Source: Planctomycetales bacterium (GTDB taxonomy: Bacteria; Planctomycetota; Planctomycetia; Pirellulales; Pirellulaceae). Taken from it: a stretch of DNA of 34,185 bases. The stretch is from assembly GCA_020427005.1 (NCBI GenBank), contig JAGQOY010000061.1:1-34185 (forward strand). The letters are read 5' to 3'. The translations under genes were made by a program, and so were the position numbers. Position 1 is the stretch's first letter. The number at the start of each line of letters is the position of its first letter. Under the pieces are notes generated by a model. The model had not been told where the DNA came from, made no database searches, and was given only the letters and a program-made list of their open reading frames with translations. Below are positions 16,646 through 25,282 of the stretch, piece after piece.

Positions 16646-19234
16646 TCAGCTTCCTGAGCAGAGAAGTATCGTTTCCAGCCACTTCTGCCAATCAAGGATT
16701 TCTTCCGCCAGTAATAGACTCTCCGAGCACAATTGTACTGGAACCGCTTGGTTTCCTGCTGGCCAAACCAATTGAGAATGCAACACTCCACTCCCATCTA
16801 TCTGAAAACGCAAATTCAAATAATCGGACTCAGTGCGTTTTGGGAAATATTCATTGGGAAGACAGTTGCCAAGCTTGTGCCAGTTAGTTCGTCCTTTGCT
16901 TGTGCTTTCAATCAACTGCAATACGGCGGCAGGATGCCCGCAGCCTGCGTTTTTGAATCGCAACGAGCGACTTCCCTCGTGTGGCAAGGCAGTACCCTTA
17001 GGAATTAGAATGTGTGGACGCCTGCTAGATTGAGATTCTGAAGCAACGACCGCGATATCGTAACTCGCACAGCCGGTGACCTCTGGTAAATCGGATTGCG
17101 TGGTAAGTTCGGAGCATTTTTGCGCAGCGATAGCTGCCCCCATTGCAAGATCCGTTTTGTCAAGCACAGTCGCTGATACTTTGGCTCCTAAAGCAGATTT
17201 TACAACGTCTTGCAGGGGTTTGATTCGCATCATGTTTCCAACTAGCAGCACGTGTCGAATTTCAGCAGCTTCGACATGAGCAACTTTAAGTGCTTGCTTT
17301 ATGGCATTCTCAAGTTCTTTCACCAGTCGCTCAGCGATATTCATCAGGTCCTGCTGAGAGAAACTCTGACGTATGGTTGCTCCCATCCACTCGAATCGTA
17401 GTTCAACGCTATGGGAACGAGTCAGGTGATCAATGGCCAGTTCAATAGTGCGTTGCAGTCGAGTGGCACCAACTACATCGTCCTTAATCGATTTGCCTGT
17501 TTTCTGTTCTAGCCGTTTGGTGAAAAACTCTGCTACGGCATGTTGCCATCGAAGCAATCCAAATTTCCAGTCTCCGGCATTAGAAAGTTGAACGATGCTT
17601 CCCCGAGAGCATTGAACAATGCTAGCCTCCATGCCGGACCCGCCGAGATGGACTACCAAGATCTTTTGCGGAGAATTTGGGACTGCATTCAGTCGCCGGT
17701 TAACATCCCACCAATTAAGGGCCGCCGCGATCGGTTTATCAACGAGTTGCACCAAGTTGATGCCAGCGATTTGACACGCCTGTTGGATACTGCGCCGGTG
17801 TAATTGATCGTAGCAGCTCGGAACCGTTAAGATAGCGTGCGAACTGTAATGTGCCTGCTTTCCGGCCGCCCACATTATTTTTCGAAGCAAAGCGGCCAAA
17901 AGCACTTCAGGTGGGCAAATGCGACCACCGAATGGTCGCGTTATTTGGCGAGCACCTATCCAGCGTTGAATGCTATGAAACACATGTTCCGGGTGAGTTT
18001 TACGCAATTCAAGTGCATCTGCACCGATGCGAACTTGTTCCCCAGCACTCCACAACATGTTGCGTAGTTGTGTCGCGTTGCCGTCGTCATGAATTACGAT
18101 TTGCGGGCCAGCCTCTTGGTCGTAGACCGCAGCTGTGGAGGCCAACATTCCCAAGTCGATGGCTACTACTTGGGATTTTCGAGATAGCGTAGATTTATTG
18201 GCAACGATGCTCGTGGTTTCCGCGGCGGCTGAATTGAGAACAATCTTGCCAGTGGAAACGGCGCGTTCTGCAACTAAATTCAATTGCCGCAATTCGCGAA
18301 GTAGGTCCTCTGCGTTGCGGTAGCGTTCGCTGGGCTTTTTGGCAACAAGTCGTTGGAAAATGGCATCCAATCGAAGGTCTGTGTCGCTGCGCGCCAAATA
18401 CAGCGCCAGGGGCTTCTGACGCAACTGAGCCATGGCAACTTGCATTTTGTCGCCTTGGAACATTGGCTTGCCGGTCAGTAAATAGAACAAGGTGGCTCCC
18501 AGGCTATACAGATCGCTACGACCATCGGTAGCATTGGGATTCTCAATTTGTTCTGGAGACATGTACTCAGGAGTTCCTAGCAGCGTGCTTTTAGCCTCTG
18601 TCGCCTCCTCGTTCATTGCGTCAACGGTTTGTCCTATCATGGCTAGGCCAAAGTCCAAGATCTTTAGAGTGCCATCCTGGGTGAGCATCAGGTTGGAAGG
18701 CTTGATGTCACGATGCACGATACCTTGCCCGTGGGCATAAGATAGTGCACTGGCAGCTTGCTCCAGAACACTTACTGCCTCGCCGGTCGACATGGGGCCA
18801 TACTTACTGATACGTTGACTAAGCACGTCCCCGACAACCAGTTCCATAACGAGGTAGTGCACTTGGCAATACGTTCCCGCATCAAATGCGGTGACGATAT
18901 TGGGGTGCATCAATTTGGCTACTGCGCGGATCTCATGAAAAAACAACTCAAGCAAATCACGACGGCTGGCGATCTTGCGATTTAGGATTTTTAAGGCCAC
19001 ATGCCGGTTCATGGTCCGGTGTTCCGCTCGAAACACCTGCCCCATGCCTCCAATCCCGAGGCGATCAAGCAGCATGTACTCTCCCAGTACAGCCATGTTT
19101 GGTCGTGAGCTTTGTAAGGGCTCCGAGACATCAAAGTCGGCGTCGAAATCAGACAAACTATCGCCAAAACGAGTCATATCGTCGCTGTTGACAGGGCGGT
19201 TTTCAGTCGTTCGCTTTGGCTGATTCTTGGACAT
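16646..19234 (-). CDS. Ser/Thr protein kinase fused to an Hsp70-like domain
   Basis: In this 862-residue protein residues about 51-315 are a complete Hanks-type kinase: glycine loop GIGGMGQV (60-67), VALK with K82, H174-R-D176-IKPSN, D194-F-G196, GTPEYMSPEQ and SDLYSLG. After a linker (about 320-354), residues about 355-710 follow the Hsp70/DnaK ATPase fold: VVAIDLGMLASTAAVYD (phosphate loop 1), AILTVPSCYDQLHRRSIQQACQIAG, LVDKPIAAAL, LVVHLGGSGMEASIV (phosphate loop 2, with His for the usual Asp) and HVLLVGNMMRIKPLQ. The remaining 150 residues may be a substrate-binding-like domain. No membrane helix is seen. It may couple phosphorylation to a chaperone-like sensing domain, which is inference. 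The ribosome-binding site is weak. The sulfatase lies 167 bases downstream. Confidence 0.92.
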   Translation of the reverse strand: MSKNQPKRTTENRPVNSDDMTRFGDSLSDFDADFDVSEPLQSSRPNMAVLGEYMLLDRLGIGGMGQVFRAEHRTMNRHVALKILNRKIASRRDLLELFFHEIRAVAKLMHPNIVTAFDAGTYCQVHYLVMELVVGDVLSQRISKYGPMSTGEAVSVLEQAASALSYAHGQGIVHRDIKPSNLMLTQDGTLKILDFGLAMIGQTVDAMNEEATEAKSTLLGTPEYMSPEQIENPNATDGRSDLYSLGATLFYLLTGKPMFQGDKMQVAMAQLRQKPLALYLARSDTDLRLDAIFQRLVAKKPSERYRNAEDLLRELRQLNLVAERAVSTGKIVLNSAAAETTSIVANKSTLSRKSQVVAIDLGMLASTAAVYDQEAGPQIVIHDDGNATQLRNMLWSAGEQVRIGADALELRKTHPEHVFHSIQRWIGARQITRPFGGRICPPEVLLAALLRKIMWAAGKQAHYSSHAILTVPSCYDQLHRRSIQQACQIAGINLVQLVDKPIAAALNWWDVNRRLNAVPNSPQKILVVHLGGSGMEASIVQCSRGSIVQLSNAGDWKFGLLRWQHAVAEFFTKRLEQKTGKSIKDDVVGATRLQRTIELAIDHLTRSHSVELRFEWMGATIRQSFSQQDLMNIAERLVKELENAIKQALKVAHVEAAEIRHVLLVGNMMRIKPLQDVVKSALGAKVSATVLDKTDLAMGAAIAAQKCSELTTQSDLPEVTGCASYDIAVVASESQSSRRPHILIPKGTALPHEGSRSLRFKNAGCGHPAAVLQLIESTSKGRTNWHKLGNCLPNEYFPKRTESDYLNLRFQIDGSGVLHSQLVWPAGNQAVPVQLCSESLLLAEEILDWQKWLETILLCSGS

Positions 19235-19468
19235 GATCTAGAAGTCGAAAATAAAGTTACGGTATGTTGATAATGCGAGAAATCTCCGATAGATCACGAC
19301 CTGATTTGTGGTCCGGGAATATCACTCACGCCACAATTGACAGGCACAAAGCGAACCTTCATTTTACTGAGAAATTGCGCCGGGTGTTACTTCTACGCCT
19401 CTCTTATCGACGTTGAAAGTGCACGAGGGGATAAAAACCGGCATTATCGTTAGCCACCCGGCTGCAAC

Positions 19469-19488
19469 TTCAATTCAGGGCAATTGAA
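19469..19488. promoter_or_regulatory. 7-bp inverted repeat, possible operator
   Basis: TTCAATT and AATTGAA are perfectly complementary around CAGGGC. The AT-rich arms and the site in a divergent promoter region suggest a regulator-binding site rather than a terminator. Confidence 0.35.
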
Positions 19489-19638
19489 TATTAAGCGTCT
19501 GGGCGGGCACATGCTTCCGATCTGCCTAATTACCGTCAACCTCGGCAAAACCATCGCACCCTACCCAAAATACCCCACTAATCCATGTGCGAATGCCGTC
19601 CTCTAAAAGGTCAATGAGCTACGATTCACTGCTAATTG

Positions 19639-19673
19639 TCGCCAATAAGGATTGGCGAATGCACTCCGGTGCA
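19639..19673 (+). promoter_or_regulatory. Two tandem leader hairpins before the glycosylation operon
   Basis: Hairpin 1 is TCGCCAAT/ATTGGCGA with loop AAGG (19639-19658, 8 perfect pairs). Hairpin 2 is TGCAC/GTGCA with loop TCCG (19660-19673, 5 pairs), closed by C-G, which makes it a UNCG-type tetraloop in RNA. One base separates them and they end 20 bases before the GTG start. This suggests leader or translation control, or a processed 5' end. No T-run follows. Confidence 0.5.
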
Positions 19674-19693
19674 GAACCCTGGTTAGTTCCTGA

Positions 19694-20443
19694 GTGGCGA
19701 TTGCGGGGCCAAATTCGGTGGAGACTGCGCATCTTGACGAACTAATCGAACTCGAATCCACATATTGGTGGCACGTAGCCAAGCGTGAGCTAGCAGACCA
19801 GTTGTTGGGTATTCATTGCCCTGCACCAGCTAACCTAGTAGAGGGAGGGATTGGAGCAGCGGGCAATCTTTGCCACTGGCAGGCTCAAGGGTACGTAGTT
19901 TCTGGCCTGGATATAATGCCTCAATCAGTAGCTCGAGCCCAAGAGCTCGGTCTTAAATCTGTCCAGCATCATGACCTCATGCAACCTTGGCCTCTAGAAA
20001 GTACTTCGCAAGATGTAGCCATTCTGCTTGACGTCTTAGAGCACGTGGCTGAACCTGAGTTGGTTTTGAGGAATGCTGCGAAGGTACTTAGAGAATCCGG
20101 ACTTATTATTTTCACTGTACCCGCTTATCCACAACTTTATTGCGATTGGGATAAATGCCTGGGGCATTTCCGGCGTTACACATTGGACATGATTCGAATG
20201 CAGGTTGAATCCGCTGGACTTACCCTGACAAGTGTACGCCACTGGAATTCATTTTCCCTACCTGCAGCCATGGTTACTAGAACTTGCCGGCGTTGGAGCC
20301 AAACTCACGATCGAGCGGAATTCCCGAGAGTTAGTCCTTGGCTGAACCGTGGATTGATTTCGCTTGCTCGCGTAGAGTCGCTTGTTGCAGAATATTTGGG
20401 CATGCCTTGTGGGTTGTCATTGGTAGGAGTGATCAGCAAATGA
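19694..20443 (+). CDS. Class I SAM-dependent methyltransferase
   Basis: This roughly 249-residue protein has a methyltransferase pattern. An N-terminal helix reads LDELIELESTYWWHVAKRE, as in many methyltransferases of polysaccharide clusters. Motif I is LVEGGIGAAGN (acidic-x-Gly-x-Gly type), VSGLDIMP is the post-I acidic strand, and VAILLDVLEHVAEPE is the motif followed by LRESGLIIFTVPAY. The start is a GTG directly behind an in-frame stop; a second GTG at 19718 is also possible, with GGGG about 10 bases upstream. It is the first gene of an operon, and its stop overlaps the ATG of the glycosyltransferase (ATGA). The substrate is probably a sugar or lipid-linked intermediate, inferred from context. 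Confidence 0.82.
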   Translation: MAIAGPNSVETAHLDELIELESTYWWHVAKRELADQLLGIHCPAPANLVEGGIGAAGNLCHWQAQGYVVSGLDIMPQSVARAQELGLKSVQHHDLMQPWPLESTSQDVAILLDVLEHVAEPELVLRNAAKVLRESGLIIFTVPAYPQLYCDWDKCLGHFRRYTLDMIRMQVESAGLTLTSVRHWNSFSLPAAMVTRTCRRWSQTHDRAEFPRVSPWLNRGLISLARVESLVAEYLGMPCGLSLVGVISK

Positions 20444-21582
20444 GTCGCCCGGACCTCGACAAGACGCGACTGGCAGTAGTATTGCCAATTCTGAACGAGG
20501 CTGCCATTTTGCCGTCGCTCGTCTCGAAAGTTGTATCGGCACTTCAATCGTTGGACTGTCAATGGAAGATCGTGTTTGTAAACGATGGGTCGACCGATGC
20601 AAGTCGACAGATAGTTGATGACCTCTGCGAGCATGACTCCCGTTTTGTCGGCATCCATTTTTCTCGCAACTTTGGACATCAAGCCGCCATCTTGGCGGGA
20701 CTTGATCATTGCAAAGCCGATGCGGTAATCCTAATGGATAGTGACGGACAGGATGATCCGCTAGCTATTCCACAGTTCTTCTACGCTTGGCAATCGGGGT
20801 ACGATGTCGTGTATGCGACTCGTGCGTCCCGCCAAGAGGGCAGATTGATGCGAGGAGCATTCAAGGCTTTCTACTGGTTGTTATCGAAACTAGCTACCCA
20901 TTCTATCCCGAGGGAAGCGGGGAACTTTGGAATTGTCGATTTTCGCGTTGTTGAACATATTCGAAATATGCCTGAGCGCGATCGCTACTTCCCCGGTTTG
21001 CGCGCCTGGGTTGGATTTCGCCAGACATCGATTGCAGTGCCAAGACTACGGCGTCATGACCGCTTCGCCAGAGTCGGCATTTGGGGGCTAGTTGCTTTGG
21101 CCAAGAACGCTGTGTTCGGATTCTCTCGAGTGCCACTGAATGCCTTCTATTGGATCGCTAGCCTGGCCGGCATCGCTTCCCTTGCTTGTACAGGGTTTGC
21201 ACTTTATCACAAACTGTTCACCGGTCTGGCGATACCCGGTTGGGCTTCGATTACTAGCGTTGTTTCTTTTTTCGGCGCAATGAACGCATTAGGAATCGCG
21301 ATCCTTGGAGAATACATTGCTAGGATTTATGACCAAGTTCGCGGTCGGCCACCGTACGTAGTGGCTGATGTTGTTAGCCAGAATGTACGCCAAACGAATT
21401 CAAATGAATTCGCCCAGATCCTCGCCGATCTGAATGCGCTTACCCAGCTGCAGAGCGAAATCACAGGCGCCCGTTCCTTAGACGTAACGATTCAGAATCG
21501 GACTTCCAACTCGTACGCGGTGGACGATAACCGGAATGCGGCTGACAGAATATTGTCCGTCAAATCCAAAGTGTCGAAATGA
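20440..21582 (+). CDS. GT2-family glycosyltransferase, polyprenyl-phosphate-sugar type
   Basis: This 380-residue protein resembles the DPM1/GtrB/ArnC group, which moves a sugar from a nucleotide donor to a polyprenyl phosphate on the cytoplasmic face. It shows LAVVLPILNEAAILPSLV, the nucleotide motif VFVNDGSTDASRQIVDDL, HFSRNFGHQAAILAGLDH, and VILMDSDGQDDP at the metal-binding DxD place. Two membrane helices follow (about residues 232-252 and 268-288). Residues 310-380 are an additional polar tail. The start ATG lies inside the stop of the methyltransferase gene (ATGA), with TAGGAG about 10 bases upstream. The stop overlaps the next start in the same way. The product probably feeds the membrane protein downstream. 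Confidence 0.9.
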   Translation: MSRPDLDKTRLAVVLPILNEAAILPSLVSKVVSALQSLDCQWKIVFVNDGSTDASRQIVDDLCEHDSRFVGIHFSRNFGHQAAILAGLDHCKADAVILMDSDGQDDPLAIPQFFYAWQSGYDVVYATRASRQEGRLMRGAFKAFYWLLSKLATHSIPREAGNFGIVDFRVVEHIRNMPERDRYFPGLRAWVGFRQTSIAVPRLRRHDRFARVGIWGLVALAKNAVFGFSRVPLNAFYWIASLAGIASLACTGFALYHKLFTGLAIPGWASITSVVSFFGAMNALGIAILGEYIARIYDQVRGRPPYVVADVVSQNVRQTNSNEFAQILADLNALTQLQSEITGARSLDVTIQNRTSNSYAVDDNRNAADRILSVKSKVSK

Positions 21583-23582
21583 GTGGCAGGCCTTTTCGTA
21601 CTCTAGTTCCGGCGCGAATCGGCCTTTGGCCACCAGGTTTTCTCCAGCGCCCGAGACAATCTTTGGCTGTAGTCGCCATCGGGATGCTTTCAATTGCATT
21701 GGTCGCTGGACAGGTCTTTACGACTTTTGCGCCGTACGATGATGAAGGGTACGTACTTCAAACAATTCGTTCTGTTTGTCGAGGAGCTCCGCTTTATCGA
21801 GAGACCTTTGCGCAGTACGGGCCGGCGTTTTACGCCATCAGCCAACTAATCCATGATTGGGGAGGTCTTCCGCTTTCACATGATGCCGTAAGGTTCAAGA
21901 CGATTGCCTATGCTCTGGTTTGTTGTGGCTTGGGCGCGGTCGTCTTGCGACGGATTTGTGGAAACGGCGTAGTAGCTCTATGTTCGACTTTGTTTATTGC
22001 CTTACAGCTTTCTAAATTCGGTCTAGAGCCCGGACATCCACAAGAATTTGCACTCTTAGTAAGCCTCATTTCGATTGCCATTATTCCGCAGCCGGGAGAA
22101 AAACAATCAGGCTTTCGATGGTGGGCGGCCGGTCTGTGCGCTGGGCTGGCCGGAATGACGAAAATCAACTGTGGAATCGTCTCGGCGATTCCATTGTTGT
22201 TCGCCGCCTATGCGGTAGCTGTCTACGACAGTAAGAACACATTGAAGAAGCCAAAGGTTGAAATCGCTTTACTCTCAATATTGGGCTCTTTCTTTCCGTT
22301 GTATGTTCTTTGGCATAGTCTTCATTCAGTTTCGGCTGCGGTAATTCCGGCCATATTGCTGACTGCGATTTGTCTTTGTGTTGGAGGTCTATTACACCTG
22401 CCCAATCGCACTGCTGAGACAGTCCTCAAGAGCGAGAGTAGGAAAAAGTGGTTTACCAAATGGCAATCCATATTTCTTGTGTCGGCAGGTGGTTTGACTG
22501 CCACGGCGGTCAGTACCGTTTATTCAACTTGGCACGGAAGCTCGTTGTCTGATTTACGTTGGGGGCTGTTGGACCAACACAATAGGTTCACTCAGACATT
22601 TCTACACGCGATGCCGTTCGATGAGCTTTCAATTTTGTTGTCCGTTTCGGGAATAGCAATTTCATTAGGTCATGTAGGTCTCGGTTTTGGCAACGGTTTG
22701 GTGTCAAGTCGCTGGTGGCTACTTTGGAGTGGACTGATGGGACTTCGCTTAATCAGTGCATTGGCACTTGATGTCCCACACGAACTAGTTCATGGACTTC
22801 AAATTCGCCGCATAGATGCTTGTTTGGTTTCCCTTGCGCCAGCGTTGGCCATCGGCGTCTTGCTCGGAAACGCTAGGTTGTGCACACTCCGCGTAGCGTT
22901 AGCGTTTTCAGCTACATTTTGGCCACTTCTTGCTTATCCAACTCCTGGCACACAGTACTCCATTGGGGCTCTGCCCTTGCTATTGTGTGTTTGTGTTATT
23001 GGTTCAGATATTCTTGGTGCGAGGCGGTGTGCGCTGACTCTAGGAAATAGCTACTTTAGCGATAAGGTATCCATGTGGATCCTACGAGGCACGATAATTT
23101 TGGGCGCGACAAGTCTGCTGCCTGTAGCCTGGCGATGGTCAAGATACGAATCCATGAATTTACCTGGATGTCACTGGCTTAGACAACCACATGAGATCGT
23201 CGAACGCGAGCGAGCACTGGCTGCTGCCATAAACGACGTGGACTCACCGTACCTTGTGTTCGATGCTTACAATCATAATCGCTTCTATTTCTGGACAAAC
23301 AAGCGTCCTCTAAGCGCTGTCAGCCCCACGTTTTGGCCATATTTGCTGGATGAAAGTCAGTTAACCGACTGGCAACAGCTGATGAACAAAACGGATGGCT
23401 ATGTTGTTGTGGTTCCCCCTGAAGTCTATGCTCTTTCGACTCCTAGGACTCTCCCAATTCATTACCAGTTGGTGGCGGAGAGTAAGTTGGTCATCGAAAT
23501 CGATGGGTGGCAAGTCCGGTATCACAATTCACAGCTCACTGATACTGGAATGCAAGTCTTAACTTCAACAGGCTTGCAATAA
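21579..23582 (+). CDS. Polytopic membrane protein, GT-C glycosyltransferase-like
   Basis: This 667-residue protein has about ten or more membrane helices. After the first helix (about 29-47) comes FAPYDDEGYVLQTIRSV with acidic residues D54, D55 and E56. Such acids in the first outer loop are the catalytic sign of GT-C enzymes (PMT, ArnT, GT83), which use polyprenyl-phosphate sugars. This is followed by RGAPLYRETFAQYGPAFY, seen in related planctomycete proteins. The C-terminal 130 residues look soluble and would lie outside. It overlaps the GT2 gene by four bases (ATGA), so the two are translationally coupled, and donor synthesis followed by transfer is a consistent reading. The acceptor is unknown. 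A hairpin follows the stop codon. Confidence 0.8.
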   Translation: MSGRPFRTLVPARIGLWPPGFLQRPRQSLAVVAIGMLSIALVAGQVFTTFAPYDDEGYVLQTIRSVCRGAPLYRETFAQYGPAFYAISQLIHDWGGLPLSHDAVRFKTIAYALVCCGLGAVVLRRICGNGVVALCSTLFIALQLSKFGLEPGHPQEFALLVSLISIAIIPQPGEKQSGFRWWAAGLCAGLAGMTKINCGIVSAIPLLFAAYAVAVYDSKNTLKKPKVEIALLSILGSFFPLYVLWHSLHSVSAAVIPAILLTAICLCVGGLLHLPNRTAETVLKSESRKKWFTKWQSIFLVSAGGLTATAVSTVYSTWHGSSLSDLRWGLLDQHNRFTQTFLHAMPFDELSILLSVSGIAISLGHVGLGFGNGLVSSRWWLLWSGLMGLRLISALALDVPHELVHGLQIRRIDACLVSLAPALAIGVLLGNARLCTLRVALAFSATFWPLLAYPTPGTQYSIGALPLLLCVCVIGSDILGARRCALTLGNSYFSDKVSMWILRGTIILGATSLLPVAWRWSRYESMNLPGCHWLRQPHEIVERERALAAAINDVDSPYLVFDAYNHNRFYFWTNKRPLSAVSPTFWPYLLDESQLTDWQQLMNKTDGYVVVVPPEVYALSTPRTLPIHYQLVAESKLVIEIDGWQVRYHNSQLTDTGMQVLTSTGLQ

Positions 23583-23599
23583 GGCCATCTTGGGCCTTT
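23581..23599 (+). terminator. Possible terminator of the glycosylation operon
   Basis: AAGGCC and GGCCTT form a perfect 6-bp stem around ATCTTG, beginning inside the stop codon of the membrane protein gene. Only three T residues follow, so it may be a weak terminator or an mRNA 3'-end hairpin. Confidence 0.4.
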
Positions 23600-23739
23600 G
23601 AACGAACAGGCTGATTGCCAAGGGCCGTGAAGCACCAAGTTTTTGTTTGCCCTGCGAACAAAATGAGATTTCGGATTACTGAATTGCATGGTATTCTCGC
23701 ATTCAGTTTATTCTCCCAGATCGATTGAAAAATCTTCGA

Positions 23740-24411
23740 ATGTCCATGACCCAGATATTGCTGATGCGCCATGCTCAGAGTGCCAATAATGCGCAAGATG
23801 AGACTTTGCGGATACCCGACCCTGGCCTTACAGAACTTGGATTGCGTCAGGCGCAGGCTGCTGCCGATTGGCTAGGGCGTGTCAAGGTAAACTACTTGTA
23901 CTGCAGTCCATTTCGTCGATCGCTGGAGACGATGCGACCTATTGCTGACGCTTCGTCTGCTCCTGTGAGAATCGTGCATTCCATTTTTGAGCAGGGCGGA
24001 TGCTATAGCGGGCATGTTTCTGGTCAGCGCAAAGGAGAGCCCGGGCTAACTCGGACTGAATTGCTGGCTCAATATCCGGGTTGGTCGGTTGACGAAACCA
24101 TTACGGATGCGGGTTGGTGGGGGCAGGACTATGAAAGTCTAGAAAAGGCACGGGCCCGCGCTTCTGCGGTCGCTAGGTGGATCCTTGGGCAGTTGGTCCC
24201 GCTGAGCGGCTGCCATTGTTTGGTAATTCATGCAGATTTCAAGCGTTTGTTAATCGATGCATTGCGACAAGAATTACTGCAACCTCCTATTATGGAGACT
24301 GTAGGAGATCTGTTTAATGTGGGCATTACACGATTTGATATATTTCAGCGTGATGGGAAAACCGTGTATTTGAATTCAGTGACCCATGTGCCTGCCGAGT
24401 GGATTAGTTAG
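23740..24411 (+). CDS. Histidine phosphatase family protein (phosphoglycerate mutase-like)
   Basis: This roughly 223-residue protein is of the branch with a phosphohistidine intermediate. The signature is ILLMRHAQSANN with R10 and H11 (RHA instead of the common RHG). It is followed by DPGLTELGLRQAQAAADWL, YCSPFRRSLETM with the second Arg, an acidic stretch IFEQGG, and the second catalytic His in CLVIHADFKRLL. The insert WWGQDYESLEKARARA is also seen in planctomycete and PhoE-like members. It could be a phosphatase of small metabolites or a mutase, which sequence alone cannot settle. The start is uncertain: ATG at 23740 or 23746, neither with a clear ribosome-binding site; a TTG at 23725 is less likely. 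The ThuA-like gene follows after 33 bases. Confidence 0.88.
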   Translation: MSMTQILLMRHAQSANNAQDETLRIPDPGLTELGLRQAQAAADWLGRVKVNYLYCSPFRRSLETMRPIADASSAPVRIVHSIFEQGGCYSGHVSGQRKGEPGLTRTELLAQYPGWSVDETITDAGWWGQDYESLEKARARASAVARWILGQLVPLSGCHCLVIHADFKRLLIDALRQELLQPPIMETVGDLFNVGITRFDIFQRDGKTVYLNSVTHVPAEWIS

Positions 24412-24444
24412 TGTACTAACCTTTTTACTTTATGTGTCAAATCT

Positions 24445-25194
24445 ATGTCAACTTCTGCGTCGATTCGAGTTACGGTTTGGAATGAGTATATTCATGAGCG
24501 TACCAAACCTGAGGTAACAGAGATCTATCCTAATGGGATACATCACACAATCGCAGAGGCAATTCGACGACTCAATCCGAATTGCGATGTACGAACAGCC
24601 ACGCTGAATGAGCCTGAGCATGGGCTGTCACAAGATGTACTTGACGCAACGGATGTGTTGCTCTGGTGGGGACATGCTGGTCACGATCAAGTTGCCGATG
24701 ACGTTGTGACTCGTGCGTGGCAAAGAGTACTGGAGGGCATGGGGCTGATTGTACTCCATAGCGCGCATGCCTCCAAATTGTTTCAACGATTGATGGGGAC
24801 AACGTGCATGTTGCGTTGGCGAGATGTCGGCGAACTGGAACGATTATGGATTGTGGCACCTGGGCATCCAATCCTGCACGGTATTGAAGGAGATTTTGTT
24901 GAACTACCGGCAGCCGAAATGTATGGGGAGCATTTCGATATCCCGGAACCAGATCAACTTTTGCTAATTAGCTGGTTTGAAGGAGGAGAAGTTTTTCGGA
25001 GCGGATGCACGTTTCAACGTGGACAGGGCCGGATTTTCTATTTTCGGCCTGGACATGAGACATTTCCGATCTACCACCATCCGCAAGTGCAGCAGATTCT
25101 AGTTAATGCAATCGAATGGGCTTACACCAGGTCAGGGAATTATAGGGCCGATGGTCGGCACATTCCACAATCTTTGAATTCAATAAGAAAATGA
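24445..25194 (+). CDS. ThuA-like domain protein
   Basis: This 249-residue protein matches the ThuA-like (trehalose utilisation) family, which has a class I glutamine amidotransferase-like fold. It shows IRVTVWNEYIHERTKPEV, YPNGIHHTIAEAI, DVLLWWGHAGHDQVADDVV, GLIVLHSAHASKLFQRLMGT, WIVAPGHPILHGI and RIFYFRPGHETFPIYHHPQVQQILVNAIEWA. No signal peptide is visible, so it is cytoplasmic. Biochemical activity is poorly defined for the family; it is linked to disaccharide metabolism, and planctomycetes carry many copies. It is likely cotranscribed with the histidine phosphatase and converges on the gene at 25283. Confidence 0.9.
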   Translation: MSTSASIRVTVWNEYIHERTKPEVTEIYPNGIHHTIAEAIRRLNPNCDVRTATLNEPEHGLSQDVLDATDVLLWWGHAGHDQVADDVVTRAWQRVLEGMGLIVLHSAHASKLFQRLMGTTCMLRWRDVGELERLWIVAPGHPILHGIEGDFVELPAAEMYGEHFDIPEPDQLLLISWFEGGEVFRSGCTFQRGQGRIFYFRPGHETFPIYHHPQVQQILVNAIEWAYTRSGNYRADGRHIPQSLNSIRK

Positions 25195-25282
25195 GCTGTC
25201 TTCAATTGGCCTGTCAGGGCCGGAATCTCGTGCAGCAATCGTTCGTCGCAAGTCGACAACCTGTAGTGAGCAACGATGCGTA

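Larger units (their letters stand above)
19235..19693. other. Divergent intergenic region with three inverted repeats
   Basis: This 459-base stretch separates the kinase-Hsp70 gene from the glycosylation operon. No credible coding frame is present. It contains a 7-bp inverted repeat at 19469-19488, a C/A-rich tract near 19529-19585, and two tandem hairpins directly before the operon (19639-19673). Confidence 0.5.

Noticed and set aside
23944..23955. TGACGCTTCG, matching part of the palindromic element at 12078-12137.
   Set aside because: It lies inside the histidine phosphatase coding region, lacks the second arm, and is too short to count as a copy.
25195..25282. GGCC/GGCC repeat in the convergent gap after the ThuA-like gene, as a terminator.
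   Set aside because: The stem is only four pairs and no T-run follows on either strand.
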